A model generated the notes under the pieces. It was not told the origin of the DNA, did not search any database, and saw only the letters and a program-made list of their open reading frames with translations. From assembly GCA_034336665.1 (NCBI GenBank), contig CM067570.1, forward strand, positions 19,854,502 to 19,918,501: a DNA stretch of 64,000 bases, in the 5' to 3' direction. The DNA is from Luscinia megarhynchos. Lineage: Eukaryota; Chordata; Aves; Passeriformes; Turdidae. Both the position numbers and the translations under genes were made by a program. This document shows, in pieces, positions 45,028 through 58,770 of this stretch (position 1 is its first letter; each line of letters starts with the position of its first letter).

Positions 45028-48000
45028 TGGCTGATGTCCAGTAGCTTCATACCTTCTTCTGAGTACAGTAAAATTGAAACAAGAGCACTGTCACTGATCT
45101 CTAGTATGATATCTACTGATGTGTTGCCAAGCAAAGATCTGGACCCCACTTGATTTGAAAATTTTGATTTATTTTGATTTGATATGTTCTAGCAGTTCTA
45201 CTTGTTTCATATCTCTAGCATTGAATATCATAACCTGGGAATTACGTTTCAGTAGAAATTACACATTACATATCTTTCTTAGGATAGAGCATGCCTATCA
45301 ATTTATGGATTAATTCATTAAATTATTCTCTATTATTATTATTATTACATATTGCTCCATCAAATAACGAGTTAACATTAAGGATCACACACAGTGGAAC
45401 AGTGTTTAGTAATGTATAGCATTAGCAAGCAGCATTCCTTGGCAGTCTGACCACTCAGCTTATGACAAAGGCTTTGCCTTTCACATCAGCGAGATCTTTG
45501 TATTGCTGCCAGCACGCTCTCCCCAACACTGCTTCATGGTTGTGTAAAACTTGTGAGAGGAGAAGACTTAGAGAAATAACAGGCTACGCCATTATGCATC
45601 AAGTTTATACACTGCTTATCATAAATGACGTGCTAAGTACTGGCTGACTCATCAAAGAGATGATGTGTGTGAGTGGATGGCTGTGTATTTAACTTCTTCC
45701 TTGTGTTCCTTGGTGTAATATTATTTTAGTTGTTGAGCCTGAGTACTTTAACTAATACTTGTTATGTTTAGCTACTGCCAGTTTTGACTGAGCACCAGCC
45801 ACGATGAGTAGAAATTTTCTAAACTTGTTTTTACTTAGCTGTCTGAAAGCTAATAAAGTAGTTTTATCCTTCTTACTCGGTACTTTCAAGCAGTTTCCAG
45901 GTTACCTGGATTTGTACCTCTGAAATGTGGTTGATCAAGATGGAGGGTGACGGTTTTAACAAATATTTTAATTCAAAAGAAGTCTCTTATTTAAAACTAA
46001 ATATCTTCTTCTCCATTATATAGATGTATAGGCAGTTTCCCCCTTTTTTCTTGTGCCTTTCAATGATAAGTTTACTTCAAATACACTTTTGTTATTACAA
46101 CGGAATCAAAGATATTACAATATGTCTGCACAGGCAAAACAGTGTTTTGACTTAAAACCAGCAAGAAAATAATTAATGACTTCCACTATAAGAACTTAAA
46201 GCAGTAATTTCTCCAGAAAATCTGGAGTCTGTTTTACAAAATAGTCTGGAGCATTAAGGAAATGTACAGGTCATTCAAACACTCTAGTGCTACCTTGGGA
46301 ACAACTAGTGATGATGACAACTTTATTTTCAGGTAAGAACCCCACAGTTCTTATTATCAGTGAGCATTAACACCTTCTATATTAGGCAAGGAATGCTAAC
46401 ATATTAGTAGTAAAGAGAAAGCTGTGCAACAGAAAATGACAGCTTCCTATTTCCTGTACAGCTTAGTGGTAGTATGTATGTTTAGTTGTGTTCTATAAGC
46501 ACTTCAGTTTAACTGCACAGGAGACTTTTGAGGGCATTTGTTTCTTTGTTTAGATGCTAACACTTTCTTGGTTTGGGGTTTTTTTGTTATTGCCAGTCAG
46601 TCAGTAACTGTTGAAACTGCCGAGCAGTACTCAACAATCAATAAGCTTGCTTTCAAGGCAGACTGAGGTGCTGGTAGTAGTCTTTGTCGATCCCAGCTGT
46701 TGTCTGCAACACCAGTTCCAGATTTTATTTTGGAAGCCTCATAGGAAGGCACTGCATGACTACAAAGAGCAACAAGTGAGAAGAAATAAGAACTGAGAAG
46801 AAACAAAGAAACTGCAGTAATCCGAAAACAACAGCAAGCGAACTAAGAGCTGTGCTCAAGGGTTAGGAGGTTTGCTGACTTTTAGACCTCTGCCTATTAG
46901 GTCATTAAAGCCTGGCTTCAACCTTTGATCTTTCTGCAATTCTGGACGCTCTCTTCATTTTTTTCCAACACAAGGCCAAAGTGGTGTGATTACAATGAGG
47001 CTGTTGTACTGAACTTCCCACATATGGATGGAGCACAGAAGACTCTGAGAAGTGGCTTCTGTTGCAAGAATGCAATAATCCACATTGTAAAATATGCATT
47101 AATCTCAAATAGCCTTCATTATGTGAGTAAGGTGTGATTGTTTTTGTTTAAGCGGAGCTTCTTTTTTCAGGGGGGAAGTTGCACCTCAGAACAAGATAAA
47201 GGATTGATAATCTAAGCTCCACTGTGACACATTAGGTGGAGAGGAAGGGGCTGCTTTGTCAAGCTAGGACTGTTGGAGAGAAAAGCTCTTGGAAGACTGA
47301 AGAGCAGTAACATGAGACTACAAAAATGTGGGGCCAGCAATGCTGAAGTACATTACAAGTGCAGTGAAACTCAGACCCTCTTGTTGTTAACTCCCAATAA
47401 TGTTATGCCTCGAAAAACACCAAAGTTGATAAATTGTGCACAGCAATTAGTTAGAGACTTAGCTAATTTGAAATTGCACATATCTCAGGGAGAAGTATGT
47501 CCTCTGGGGTGGAGCAGGAAATGCTGGATGTATGTATTTCTTAAGAAATGTTCCCCTGTTTAATTTTTAGGAAACATTTTCCCTTGGTATTTGGGTGAGT
47601 TACATAATAGTGTCTTTAGTGGTTTCTTGGACTGCTATGCATGACAGCTTTCCCTGTTGATTTTTATGGGCCTTTCAGGGTATCACTGACCATTCAGGAG
47701 CATGACTGTAGATTTGGGAGTACAATATAGAGATTGTAAACACCATGGCTTCCCCAGTGTCTTTGGGGCTGTTCTGATTTGTGGAGTAGAGTAAACATGG
47801 GAACTCTAGCCCCTTTCCTGAGGCTGTGAAAGAAAAGAACTTGGAAATACTTGTATTGTCTGATTACCCAAGGCTACCCTTTTATGTATTTGCTAACATG
47901 TTGCCCTTTCCTACTTCCATGGAAATGCCTGATTTTTTTCCTAGTTTTGCTTTTATTCTACTCTACCTCCACTGACAGTCTGAACCATAGGTCTAGTAAG

Positions 48001-51000
48001 CTAATTGTTCCCAGAGCACAGTTTTTGAATTACTTGCCAGCTCTGACTGAAGCAGAGACATCTTGTTGGTGTTGCAGCGCCTCTTCATCTTCCTCCTCAT
48101 CTGTATCTGGTTTGGATGCCATCCATCACTCCCTCCTTCTTCACTTGTGCTGCTTAGAGAACCTATCCAGGAGTAGTGGGTGAAGCACAGAGTCATGGAA
48201 ACAGGAGCAGTGTATGCCACATTCACAGGGTCTTGGAGCATGTTGGGGCTGACTCCAAGACAGACTCATTCAAGCTCAATCTTGCATTTCAAACTTAACC
48301 ACTGGCAGGTTCTGTCTTGTCCCACATACCTGGACTCGCATGGGGTTACAGAGAAGAATCCCAGGATGTCTGTGCTGTAAACAAAGGTGTAACTGTGGTG
48401 CCAACATCTACTGAAATCTTTTGGAGGTCTTGTAGGCTTGGAAGAGTTGTAATGAAATTTCAGCCAGTTCTGTCCAGTGACTTTTAATATTTTTATTTTT
48501 CATTTTTTAAGCATAAAACCCAAAAGGGACCATTATCTTTCTTGGCCACTATCTGACACTTAGTCTACCTACCAATTTACTTGGCAAACAAAACTGACAA
48601 AATATGTAATGAACTCTAATTACAAGGAATCTTAGGACTAGTGTAAGCATTATAACAATAGGAAAGTTAGGGAGTCGCATTGTAATTGGGGGATGGTATA
48701 AAAAATATTACCATTTAAAAGAAAAATAAAAAAAACAGAAAAAGCTTGTGTTCTTTGAGATCACTCGCTACCAAATATTTTTCTATTTGGCAATTATATG
48801 CTTTTCCAGTATTAAAAAAGGAGCATGACAGCATAGTGAGGCTTCTTGTTAAAATGTGGTCTCTCCCTACACAGTCAATAGGGAGAGTGTATTTACCAGG
48901 AAATTACTGAAAATCTGCCTGGAATATGACAGATGACCTGTCTAGAGCCAGCTGTCACCAGAGTTCCTGGTAGATGTAGATCTCTAATAGAATCCAGTAA
49001 TTTGAGATATATTTTAGTTAGCTGCAGCTCTCCTTTTGGGTTCAAAGAGCTGGATTAGTGACTTACTACTGTCTGTTGATGAACTTAATTTACTTCCTGT
49101 ATCTTGCTGTGTTCATTCTGAAGATTGAAACTATTTGTTTCTTGTTGTTATTTAAGCGCTATCACTTAAGCTGTACATCTGTGCCTGACAACATGGCATT
49201 AAAAAATTAAGGTTCTTTAAAAAAGTTAGGAACCCAAAGCCCTGTGAACTTGGCTCATTTTTCTGCAGCGTTGCTGTGCAACTATGTGTGCTTTCCTTGG
49301 CTACAGTAGGTTTGATCAGTGTGAGTTTGCAGAAATGAATAGCTAGCCCAGTCGGGTCAAACTTCTTGTGGAAACTGGCTGCTCTGTTGCAGGGACTGCC
49401 AGGTTTTTTTCAGGAGCAGAGGAGGCAGATGGGGATGAATAAAGAACTGACTTGTTTACTGTTTGGGGATGGTTTTATATATGCCACTGTTAAAAGTTTG
49501 CTGTGGTATAGACAGCCCTCAGTAGAACTCAGTATGTAAAAACTGCAGTCAGCATGCCTTGCCTGTGCCATTCAGAACAAGTAAAGCAAAGTGGAACCCT
49601 GGAAACCAAGAGCAGACAGGATGTTCCCTTTGCAGGAAAAAGCATGCCCATTGCTCTTAAAATCCAGTAATTTGAGTTGCTGAGCCCAGCTAGTCTGCTG
49701 TGTGGGTGGGAGTTGGAGTGTTGGAGACATTAGAGGTAGTGTTTCTCTTCCTTTTTAGTTTTCCACTGCTTAGTGATGTAAAGGCATTTCCCCATATACT
49801 GAAGCTGGCTGTGATCCCCCAGACATCTTAGTGCTGTGTGTGTTCTGCACAGGGCAAATCTGCCCAAGCAACAGTAAAGTCATCCCTATCCTTTGAGTTA
49901 GTAATGAACTGCTGCTGAGCATTCCTGTGCAAGGTGGAGTGAGGCAGGGAAAGGCCCAGGACATAGCCCGGATGTTCAGCCTGAGTGACCACTAACCCTC
50001 CCAGCATCACGGCTGCCTACCCTCACACTACTGCCCATCTACTTTTCTGGCCTGTATTGCTTATTTCTTCTTCATGTCATGCATCTTGTACACCTGAGTA
50101 CAAGACCCAGGGGCACTTGGAGTCTCTCACAGGTTGGCTGCAGTTGCATTTTCAACTCTAAACTCTCCTCAGAACCCATGGTTGGGCATATTGAGAAAAT
50201 TTTAATAAATCCGTAAAGGAAGTAAAATTTTATGAGATTAAGTTTGTCCTTGCACCCAAGCACCTCAGATTCATGGTCACATTGGCCTGGCAGAGGCTAG
50301 CACAGTCTGAGTGAGGTGGTCCTGCTGTCCTGGTTGCTCCTCCCTCTGCTGTACTGACCCTTTCATGTGCTGGCATAAGTATACTTGTGGTAAACTGTGC
50401 ATACAGCAGAGTGGCTAAATAGTGAAATGACAGTCTTGGTGCCCTTAACTAGTGCATTTCTGTGTGCAGTTGGCACACAGAGTTACGTAAACCATAAGGT
50501 GTGTTCAGGAAGCAGAGTGAGACGGTTGCGTGGCTTGGGGCGTAGGACTTAGGTTTGAGAAATGTGTTGCAACATTTTTGAAGAGGAGGAAAAGGGAGAA
50601 TTGGCCTTTTTTTCCCCCCCACTGCTGTCCCTGTGACATGGAAACATGAGTTTGAGCTGTAAGGGTTGATTTGAAGATTTCAACACTAGACTCCGAAATC
50701 CCACTCTTTATGCACTTAGTGTCTCTTGAGTGACAGAACTTAAGATGTTTTTCTCTTTTAGTAGGGCAAGTGCAAACTCTTTCTAAACAGGGAAGACATT
50801 TTAGTACTCAGAAACATTTTTCTGTAACTGAAATGCTGCATCTCTTGTGTCTCTGGTATTTGTGCCTTTTTCTGGGTTATTTCCAGGACTATGCAGGAGA
50901 GAAGTAGCTAACAGCAGAGGAGACTGTTACGGGCTCTGGAAGGACTGGCAACAAAACCAGCTATGCAAAAATGTGAATGATCTCTTTCTTTTTGCTGTTT

Positions 51001-54000
51001 TTTGTTCTTTTTAAAAGGTGATGGCAGACAGTGACTTGCTGGACTTCTGTTTCAGCTGCATGTAATATATTCCAGCATTGCGGAAGACAAAAAGAAGCAT
51101 TATACTGGAGGTGTAAATTAGCTTGCACTCAGGACTGTTGCCAGATCACAGAATAGTGTGTGAAGCATACCAAATGATGGAGCTGAGTATGCAGCAGTGA
51201 TACTCAGTTCAGAGAGAGCCTGCCACCTTTTTTGCTCTTGAGATACAAGAATTGGCAAGGAGAGAAGGTGCAGCATCTTGGAGCTATTCATGAAGAGGAG
51301 AGAAAAAGGCATTGAATTAGCATTTAGTGTCTCTAGCTGCCAAACTGCCTCACTTAGGCTGAATATCACTGCCAGGCTGTGTACTCTCAGCAGCATGTTT
51401 TGGAGTGCAAGGAGGCTGGGGAGGAGCTGGGAAACTCCCACCATGTGGCAGAGTGTGAAGGTGGGAGTTGGCTGCCAAGTGGTAACTTTTGCTGGATAGA
51501 TCAAGCATCCAGCCCATCTGTGGAAAGCTACCTGGGATGTGTATGGGGCTAAATTGAGTGACAGAATTCTAGCTGAAACTTCAGCTTTAAGCTCTGTAGC
51601 ACAATTAAAGGAAAAACAAGATGTCCAAGGAAAGTCTGCTTCCTTTGGAGTACTAGGAAAATTGCATTATCCTGACACCTAGGAATCAGGGACTGTGTTT
51701 GCATTGTACAGGACAAACACAAGGAAGTGTAGGTCATCAGTAAATAGCTTATTGATGAATACAGTTGCTTTGACAGATTTGCAAAGCTGCATTGCCCTTT
51801 TTCCTTTTTCCTTTTATTTTTTCCTTTATTTTCTTTTTTCTTTTTTTTCTTTTTGTCTTTTTTCTTTTTTTTCTTTTTTTATTTTTAAGTAGTATATCAA
51901 AGGTTTCATATTAGATAGCCAGGCATATTTGTTCTTTTGCAAAAGCTGCTTGGTGAATCTTGTTTTGGTGCAGGCAGGTCTTATTTGGACTCATATGTGT
52001 GTATCAAAGTGCCCTTAAGACGCTGGAGTGTATATTAGCAGATTATTATCCTTAGAGTTGTTATGTGGATTTTTAGGTATGCTTTAATCTTTTGCTGCCT
52101 CTTCCCTGGAAGATTGATTTTTAAGTAGCAAAGCTGTTTAAAGCTTCTTAAGTTTTGGGTTCTTTTTTAATTTAAAAGGAAAGCACTACATGCACTTTTA
52201 TCTCGTTACCATTGTTCACCACAACTGCGAGTAACTGTTTACTCTCATAGTTTAAAATATAGCCATTGTGATAGGATCTTGCTCTACAGTGTTCAGCTGT
52301 GACTCTGGTGCTAATTTATTCAGTTAATCATTAAAAGAGCAGTATTGCTGACCAGTAACAAAGCAGAGTTTGAGACTGAAATGAAGCTGCTGCACAACCT
52401 GAGGTGGAAACTAATACAGGAATGATAGCAATAGACCACCAGCTGGTTAAGAGTTGGCTTTTACGTCTGTTTGATTTTGTGGCTAAGGCCATGTTTATCG
52501 ATTTTGCAGCTGAGTTAGCCAAGTATTTAATATGATCTGAAAAAAACCACTTCCCTTTTCTTTGCTTAAATCTCTAAAAGCTATATGTGATGGGTGCTTC
52601 CTTTTTCTTATGCTTGCTTGGTCATTTGTCAGTTCAGACTGAGGATGATCCAGTCTAGTATCAGCTGGAGTATCACCATGTTCCCCAGTAAAATTGGGAT
52701 TTTTTAGCTTAAAGGAGGAACTAAAACCATTCTGGTATGGAAACTAAGGTCATTCAAAAGTAGCCTACCAGGCTGACTTTTGCAGCCACTTAGTCTGATT
52801 GATTCTAAAACATAAATTAGGGGTGCTGATGGGAGGACACTTTTGGGGACTAGCCTGGGGGAACTATCAAATATTCTCTTATCCTGAGAAGCTCACCTTT
52901 TGTTCCTCACGTTTTATTTTTGAATGCAGTTTTCATGATTCAGCAAGCTGAGAACTGAGAGAAGCGCCAGACTGATGTTTGTAGGCAGCTCTGTTTTCTA
53001 TGTCCTTTCACTGCACCTGATATATCTATAAGTGTGACTCTGCTTGACAAAGGTTAAAAGTACTTATTCCTGCACATGCCATCTTTGAATCAATTTTCCC
53101 CAGTTCATTTTGTGTGGCCTGGTGCTACTTGTGAACTTGTTGCGTGGTGTCCTGTGGCAAGGCCCAGCTGCTGCAGTGTGCCCAGGCCACTGGCAGCCAT
53201 GTCCATCTCGCTGCCTGGGTTGGAGTCTGGGTTCATCACTCCCCCTGACGCATGTACTCAATGCAGTTTTTGGTTGTGTTGTAGTTGAAGAGTGCAGGTG
53301 TTGTACTTAGCTGCTGAAGGGGAGCAAAGCCAGGGGATGTCATGCCTTATTTCATTTCCATGATAAAGGACTTACTTCAGGAAGTGTCAGATATAGATTA
53401 AATGCAGTCATTATACCTGTGTTTCTTGGTACAGCTATCAGTAAGGAAATACTGGCTATCTTGGTCAACAATTTAATGTTGTTTTTCTTCATGCTAAAGG
53501 CACTGAAGGCTTTTAAAATTGCTCTTAAAGGGTGTTTCTCTTTTTTGCTGTTTGGATACAGGATAATGAGATTTAGAAAACCTTTAAGAAGCAATTAGAA
53601 ATAGAGGTGTGAACAGTTGTAAATTTCTGTCAATGCTGCAAAGTAAACGTGCTGAAAGGAAGGCTGAACACTAATATGGGAATGGTGATGGGATGAAAAG
53701 GCTTACATAGGTGCTTTCTCCAGCAATTGCTAGTAGCATTCTGGAGGAGGCATGTAAAGACAAAGTAGGGAAATAAAGATCACCCCTTCTGTGTTCTCCA
53801 GTCTGAAACAATCAGCAGCTGGAAGAGATCCCAGGCTGAGATGTTCCATGTGAACTGCTACGTTTTACTAGCCATCGATCAACTTACTCTGCAAGAACAT
53901 GTCTAATCACTTTTTGAAAGTGTTTATACTGTTGCTGCATGATACCATGGAAGCTTAAAAACATAGAAATGTAAAACTGGTTCTTTACATGAAAAATTCT

Positions 54001-57000
54001 GCCACCTGATGTGAATTAGTAGTAACAAGTGAAATCGTTTGTGAGAGACCAAACGGATGTTTCCTATACAGCTTCTCCTGTGCAGAATACTGTCATGTCC
54101 CTTCGTCATCTCTGGGTGAAGAGAGACAAGTTTTACTTCTGCTACTGTGGGGGGACTGAGGAAAGCCCTCAGCTCTGCATGCCATCAAAAAAATAGCCTT
54201 CTGTGTGTAGCTATGGTAAGTAACTGTTGGAACAGATCAACGATTTTACTTCACTCCAGAAGATTCTCTCTACGCAAGATTGGAGGGACAGCTGACACAG
54301 GGTAGTCATAAACCAGCTACTTATTGGTGAGCATAAGCATTATTAGGGATAAGACCATGTTCTGTGTGTAGGATATATTCTACATTAGTGACGCTCAGGC
54401 AAAAGAATGCCAGCTGTTACTATCTCTGTTTCACAGTGATAGAATGATGGGACAATTATTTCACCCATTAGGGAGAAGAACCCTAAAGGATCTGCAATCC
54501 TAACCATTATAGTCCCTTTATCAGTAGACTCATGTAAACAAAGTATTCCTTCAGGTATGCCCATACTCTTACAGGAACTGGGATGTTTGCACATGTTTTG
54601 GTCTATGTTTACAAAAATGTTTTGCATGCAGAGACATTTGCTTTTATTCCTGAAAAAATGGAGTGCCTGACTTAGCTTTGATACTCTAAACTCCTAACAA
54701 TAGTTCCAGAAGAACATTCTTATTGAATAAGAGACTTAAAAATTTTACTTGAGGTTAAACAAAATTTGCAATTACGTGTATTTTGTGGTCCCAAGAAGTC
54801 TTAAAGCACAGGTTGTCCCGTGGCTCTGTGTTTTGATTTGAAAGGGAAGAACAGTATTCTGAGGAAATGTAAGCAGCTATTGGAAAGTCTATAAGGAAAA
54901 GTCTTATTAACTGCTTCAGTGTTTTCTAACTGTTCTAAGCTATCTAAAGCACTTGGGAGCTATGCCCACTATCTGAAAGCTGGGATGCAGGGCCCTTGAC
55001 TTACTACAAGCTGCACCTTGCACCTTAACCATTTAAAGTAAGGAAGCCGATCCATTTGTGGGGATCTTAGCACCTGCTAACTGCCCCTTCACATTCTGGA
55101 AAGGGAAAAGTCTTTTGGCCAGCTCTACAGAGGAGGGAGACAACTGCTGCTATCTCTTGGCATGGTAAGCCCAAATGAGAATGTCTTGAAGGAGGAACAG
55201 GTGCACTGTAAGGAAACATAATGCTCTTGATGTAACATTATCTGGCATTAGTCTGTAGTTTTAAAAATAATTCTACAAGGAGGAGAACAATGATATCACA
55301 AAGTAGTTGCAGCTTTTTTGGCAAACCTAGCTTTTCAGCAGCAAAACACATTTAAGAAATACTTTTTTTTTTTTTTTCTGATTTACACTTCAGCCACAGT
55401 CAAACTTCTCTACGGTTTTTATTTAGTTTCTGAATCATACTTCTTCTTTCTCTTCTTAAATAACAGCCTTCCTAGTTTGGGAATAGCAGTACAACTGTAC
55501 CTGCCAGTTCCTCTCTTTTGCATGAACGCTTGTTGCCCTACATTGCATAGTGCTGCCCTGCATTGAGGGTCCAGGTGCATCTGCAGCCTGGGAAGCAATA
55601 GTCTGCTGTCACACCTGTCTAAACAGAGCTGATTTCTGCCTGCTGTGGTAACAACTCCAAGTCCTGGGTTACTTGGGGGTAGTTGCTGAGGAGACTGGAA
55701 TACCCTACAGTGAGCTGACTTCCTTGTTTTAGAAGGGAAGATAGTCTAGAAAGATGAAAATGTAATTTGCTGGTGTGGGTTGCTGCTCTGCAACGCTCTG
55801 AGCAAAAGCTGTGGTTTTCCTTATGTTTCTATCTGTAGTATGTTCAGGAAGCACAGCCTCTGCACTTTGGCCTTTGCCTCTGATGAGTCAGGACTCATCC
55901 TATAGTTCACCCTGCTATGCTGGGTGAACACAGTAAAAGTTTAGGATAGCAGGAGTGTGTCCTAAAATGAAATGAGAGTTTGTTTTTTTACTAAAGATCA
56001 TGAGTTGTTGCAGTTTGTTTCTTCTGATCTTGGAGAATTGGAAGTATATCCTTCAGAGCACTGGTATTTCTTGCTGGTTAGCGTAGCCAAAGTATCTTAA
56101 TGAGACAACCAAATGACAGTATGTACCTTAAGATAGGATATAACATATGAAAATACTGTGTTATTTCGATGGATGTGAGCATTATAAAATTTGGTAGTAC
56201 TTGATATAAGGCATTGATTTTTGCACTTTAAAGGTATTGGTAGATTGACAGTCTATTAATACCTGTTTCTTTAATGTAGCCAGGAAGTGGTGCTGTCATA
56301 TTTAAATGAATCCAGTAGAAACAGAAAGTGTTCCAGTATGCTATTTGAAAGCTAATGAAGAGTGTCCATAGCACTGCTTGGCTGGGACTGTAGTCTTATT
56401 TGAGCAAATGCTGGAATCACTGAGCCACCACAGTTAGGTTCACTGGCTAACTACCCAGTCTGCAGAGGACTCTTTTTGGTTTTTAGTGAGAGACATTACA
56501 TTATTAGTGGTTTTTGGTGCGGGAGTCAGAATAGCTGAGCTTGTTTGAAATTTTCTCTTGGTCCTAATTTTTTTATTTTTAGCTTCTTTAAAAAAATAGA
56601 AATGTAATAATGACTGCATGCTGAAAGTGCTTCCATTGCTCATGGCTTAAGAACGTTTTTCCTGTGCTGTGTGTGCATTTTTGAGTATGACCTAGAGCCC
56701 AGGAGTGATTCATGATGCCTTTGTAATGGGAACTTGACTCACACACGTCATGATGAATCAGCTTCCTAGGCATGGTGGATGGTGTTCTGGGAAAGAAATG
56801 TTTTTTGGTCATGGTACACTGTGTAAGCACATATTCCTGGTCTGTATTTCTATGCTCATCTCATCAATTACTCAGACTATAGACCTATATCTAAATTACA
56901 TTACTACTTACGTAAATCAACATTTCAGAAAAACAGTATTTTGTCATTGGCTCGACTTCTTGTATGAACAGAAATTCTTGGGCTGCTTTTACAGAGCCTT

Positions 57001-58320
57001 GGGGTGTTCTTTTCTCTCCCTTGTGATGCTGTTACTTCTGGCTGCCTCAGCGGTAGCTTTGTCCTCATGTCACAATCACTCTGCAAAGAACAGATTTGTA
57101 AGTTGGAAAGTGTTGCAGTATCAATAAGAGTTTTTAAAGCTTCACGGCTGTCTTGAATATAGTAGGATGAAGTGGAAACGAAACAGGAAACTTCAGCTTA
57201 GGAAAAACTACCCATATTTTGGAGGGCTTCTTTAAGGTTAAACTGACCTGACTCTTAAAATATCTTAGGTAACACTTTATTAACCTCAGTGTGTTCAGAG
57301 GATTAAGAATTATTTATCCTCTCTCCCCATTGGCCTGAGGAGAATTTGTGTTTGCCTTCAGCTTTATGTTAGACATTGCCATAATGTCATTATTATAATA
57401 ATGAAATACGTTACAAAATTGACTTAGGAAAAATGCAGATCACCTTTTATGAAATGTGGACTAGGCACAATTTTCTGTCTGCAAACATACTTCTTGAAAC
57501 AGGTTATTATAGGACATGATTTCTTTGCAATGAAGTATCTTAAATTAAAATTACATTATTTTAAAAATTAAAATTACTTTTTTTTTGAAAGTAAAGTCAA
57601 GCATACCAACATTTCTGGTCAAGAGCAATCAAACTATTAGGCTCTCAAAAGAATTTTGTAGGTGCTTTTTTCTTCACAACAAGTGTTACACAAAATATGT
57701 TCACTAATGTTCCTTATATCATGTGCTTGGATTTTGTGTGTTTATTTTTGATCATGAAGCATGAGGACTGCAGTACTAGTCTTCAGAGTGTGCAGAATAC
57801 AGGAGTACTCTATGTACTGTGTATAGTTAATAGACATGATAGTATTTCTTGAAATTAAGGTTGCCTGGCATTTCTGTGTAAATGATCACATTTCAGATAC
57901 TTTTAACTTGACCAAATTTTAATCTTTTGGACTGATGTTTGATCTGTGTCTGTGAGTCAAAATTTATGTCCATTAATTTTAGGGGAATTGTTTTTCTGAA
58001 TCTATCTTGCATTGGTTCCATATAACTTATTTTTTTTTAAGAGTTAAGAATTTGCATATGGAGAGGTTATGTTAAAAGAACATATGTTAAGTGCAAACTG
58101 AAGCATATTTACAAAATACCAGATTTAAATTCTCTTTTGTAACTTGGAGTCAGTGGTTTACATGAAATGAGTTGCAGAGGCATCACTATATACTTAGTAC
58201 AGAGGATAAAAATAAATTCTGACTGCTCAAATACTAAATAAGGGAGTGTTCTGGAGAAGTGCTCCAATATTGTAATTAGAGCTTTATAGCCTAATAAGTA
58301 TGCAAAGAGAGTCACCTGAG
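45028..58320. other. Long gene-poor stretch
   Basis: 13 kb of AT-leaning DNA with only short, family-less open frames. I recognise no exon, tRNA or repeat family, apart from an (ATT)n run at about 45331-45349 and a C/T tract at 51796-51888. It fits the intergenic desert between DLX2 and the next gene (ITGA6 in other vertebrates, not reached here). Confidence 0.55.
51796..51888. repeat. Pyrimidine-rich C/T tract
   Basis: About 90 bp of T-runs punctuated by single or double C with very few purines. Confidence 0.85.
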
Positions 58321-58321
58321 A

Positions 58322-58770
58322 TTGCCATGGGCAGGGACACCTTTCACTAGACCAGGTTACTGTAAGCACCATCCAATGTGGCCTTAAACATTTCCTAGGG
58401 TGGGACAGGCACAAATTCTCTGGACAGCTTTTTTCAGTGCCTCACTACAATAAAGAATTTATTTCTAATGTCTAATGTATACCTACTTTAAAGTTTAAAG
58501 CCACAGCCCTTTGTCTTGGCACTACATGCCCTTGTCCAAAGCCCCTCTTCACCTTTATTGTAGGTCTCTTTGTACCTTTGTTGTTGGTACTGGAAGGCTG
58601 CCAGAATGTCTCATTGGAGCCTTCTCTTCTCAAGGCTGAGCAACCCAAACTTTCTCAGCCTGTCTTCATAGAAAGGGTGCTCCAGCCCTCTCATCACCTT
58701 TGTGGCCTTGTCTGGACTTGCTCCAGCAGAATCACAGAAGGTTCACATCCTGCTGGCTGCTGGGACCCCA
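58322..58770 (-). mobile_element. CR1 LINE fragment, reverse orientation
   Basis: In plus-strand reading, 'gccatgggcagggacacct', 'cactagaccaggtta', 'agtgcctcactac', 'taaagaatttatttctaat', 'actacatgcccttgt' and 'ctgtcttcatagaaagggtg' with 'ctccagccctctcatcacc' follow in the order of an inverted CR1 3' region. It is the longest CR1 piece here (about 450 bp), truncated at the 5' side and non-coding. Confidence 0.92.
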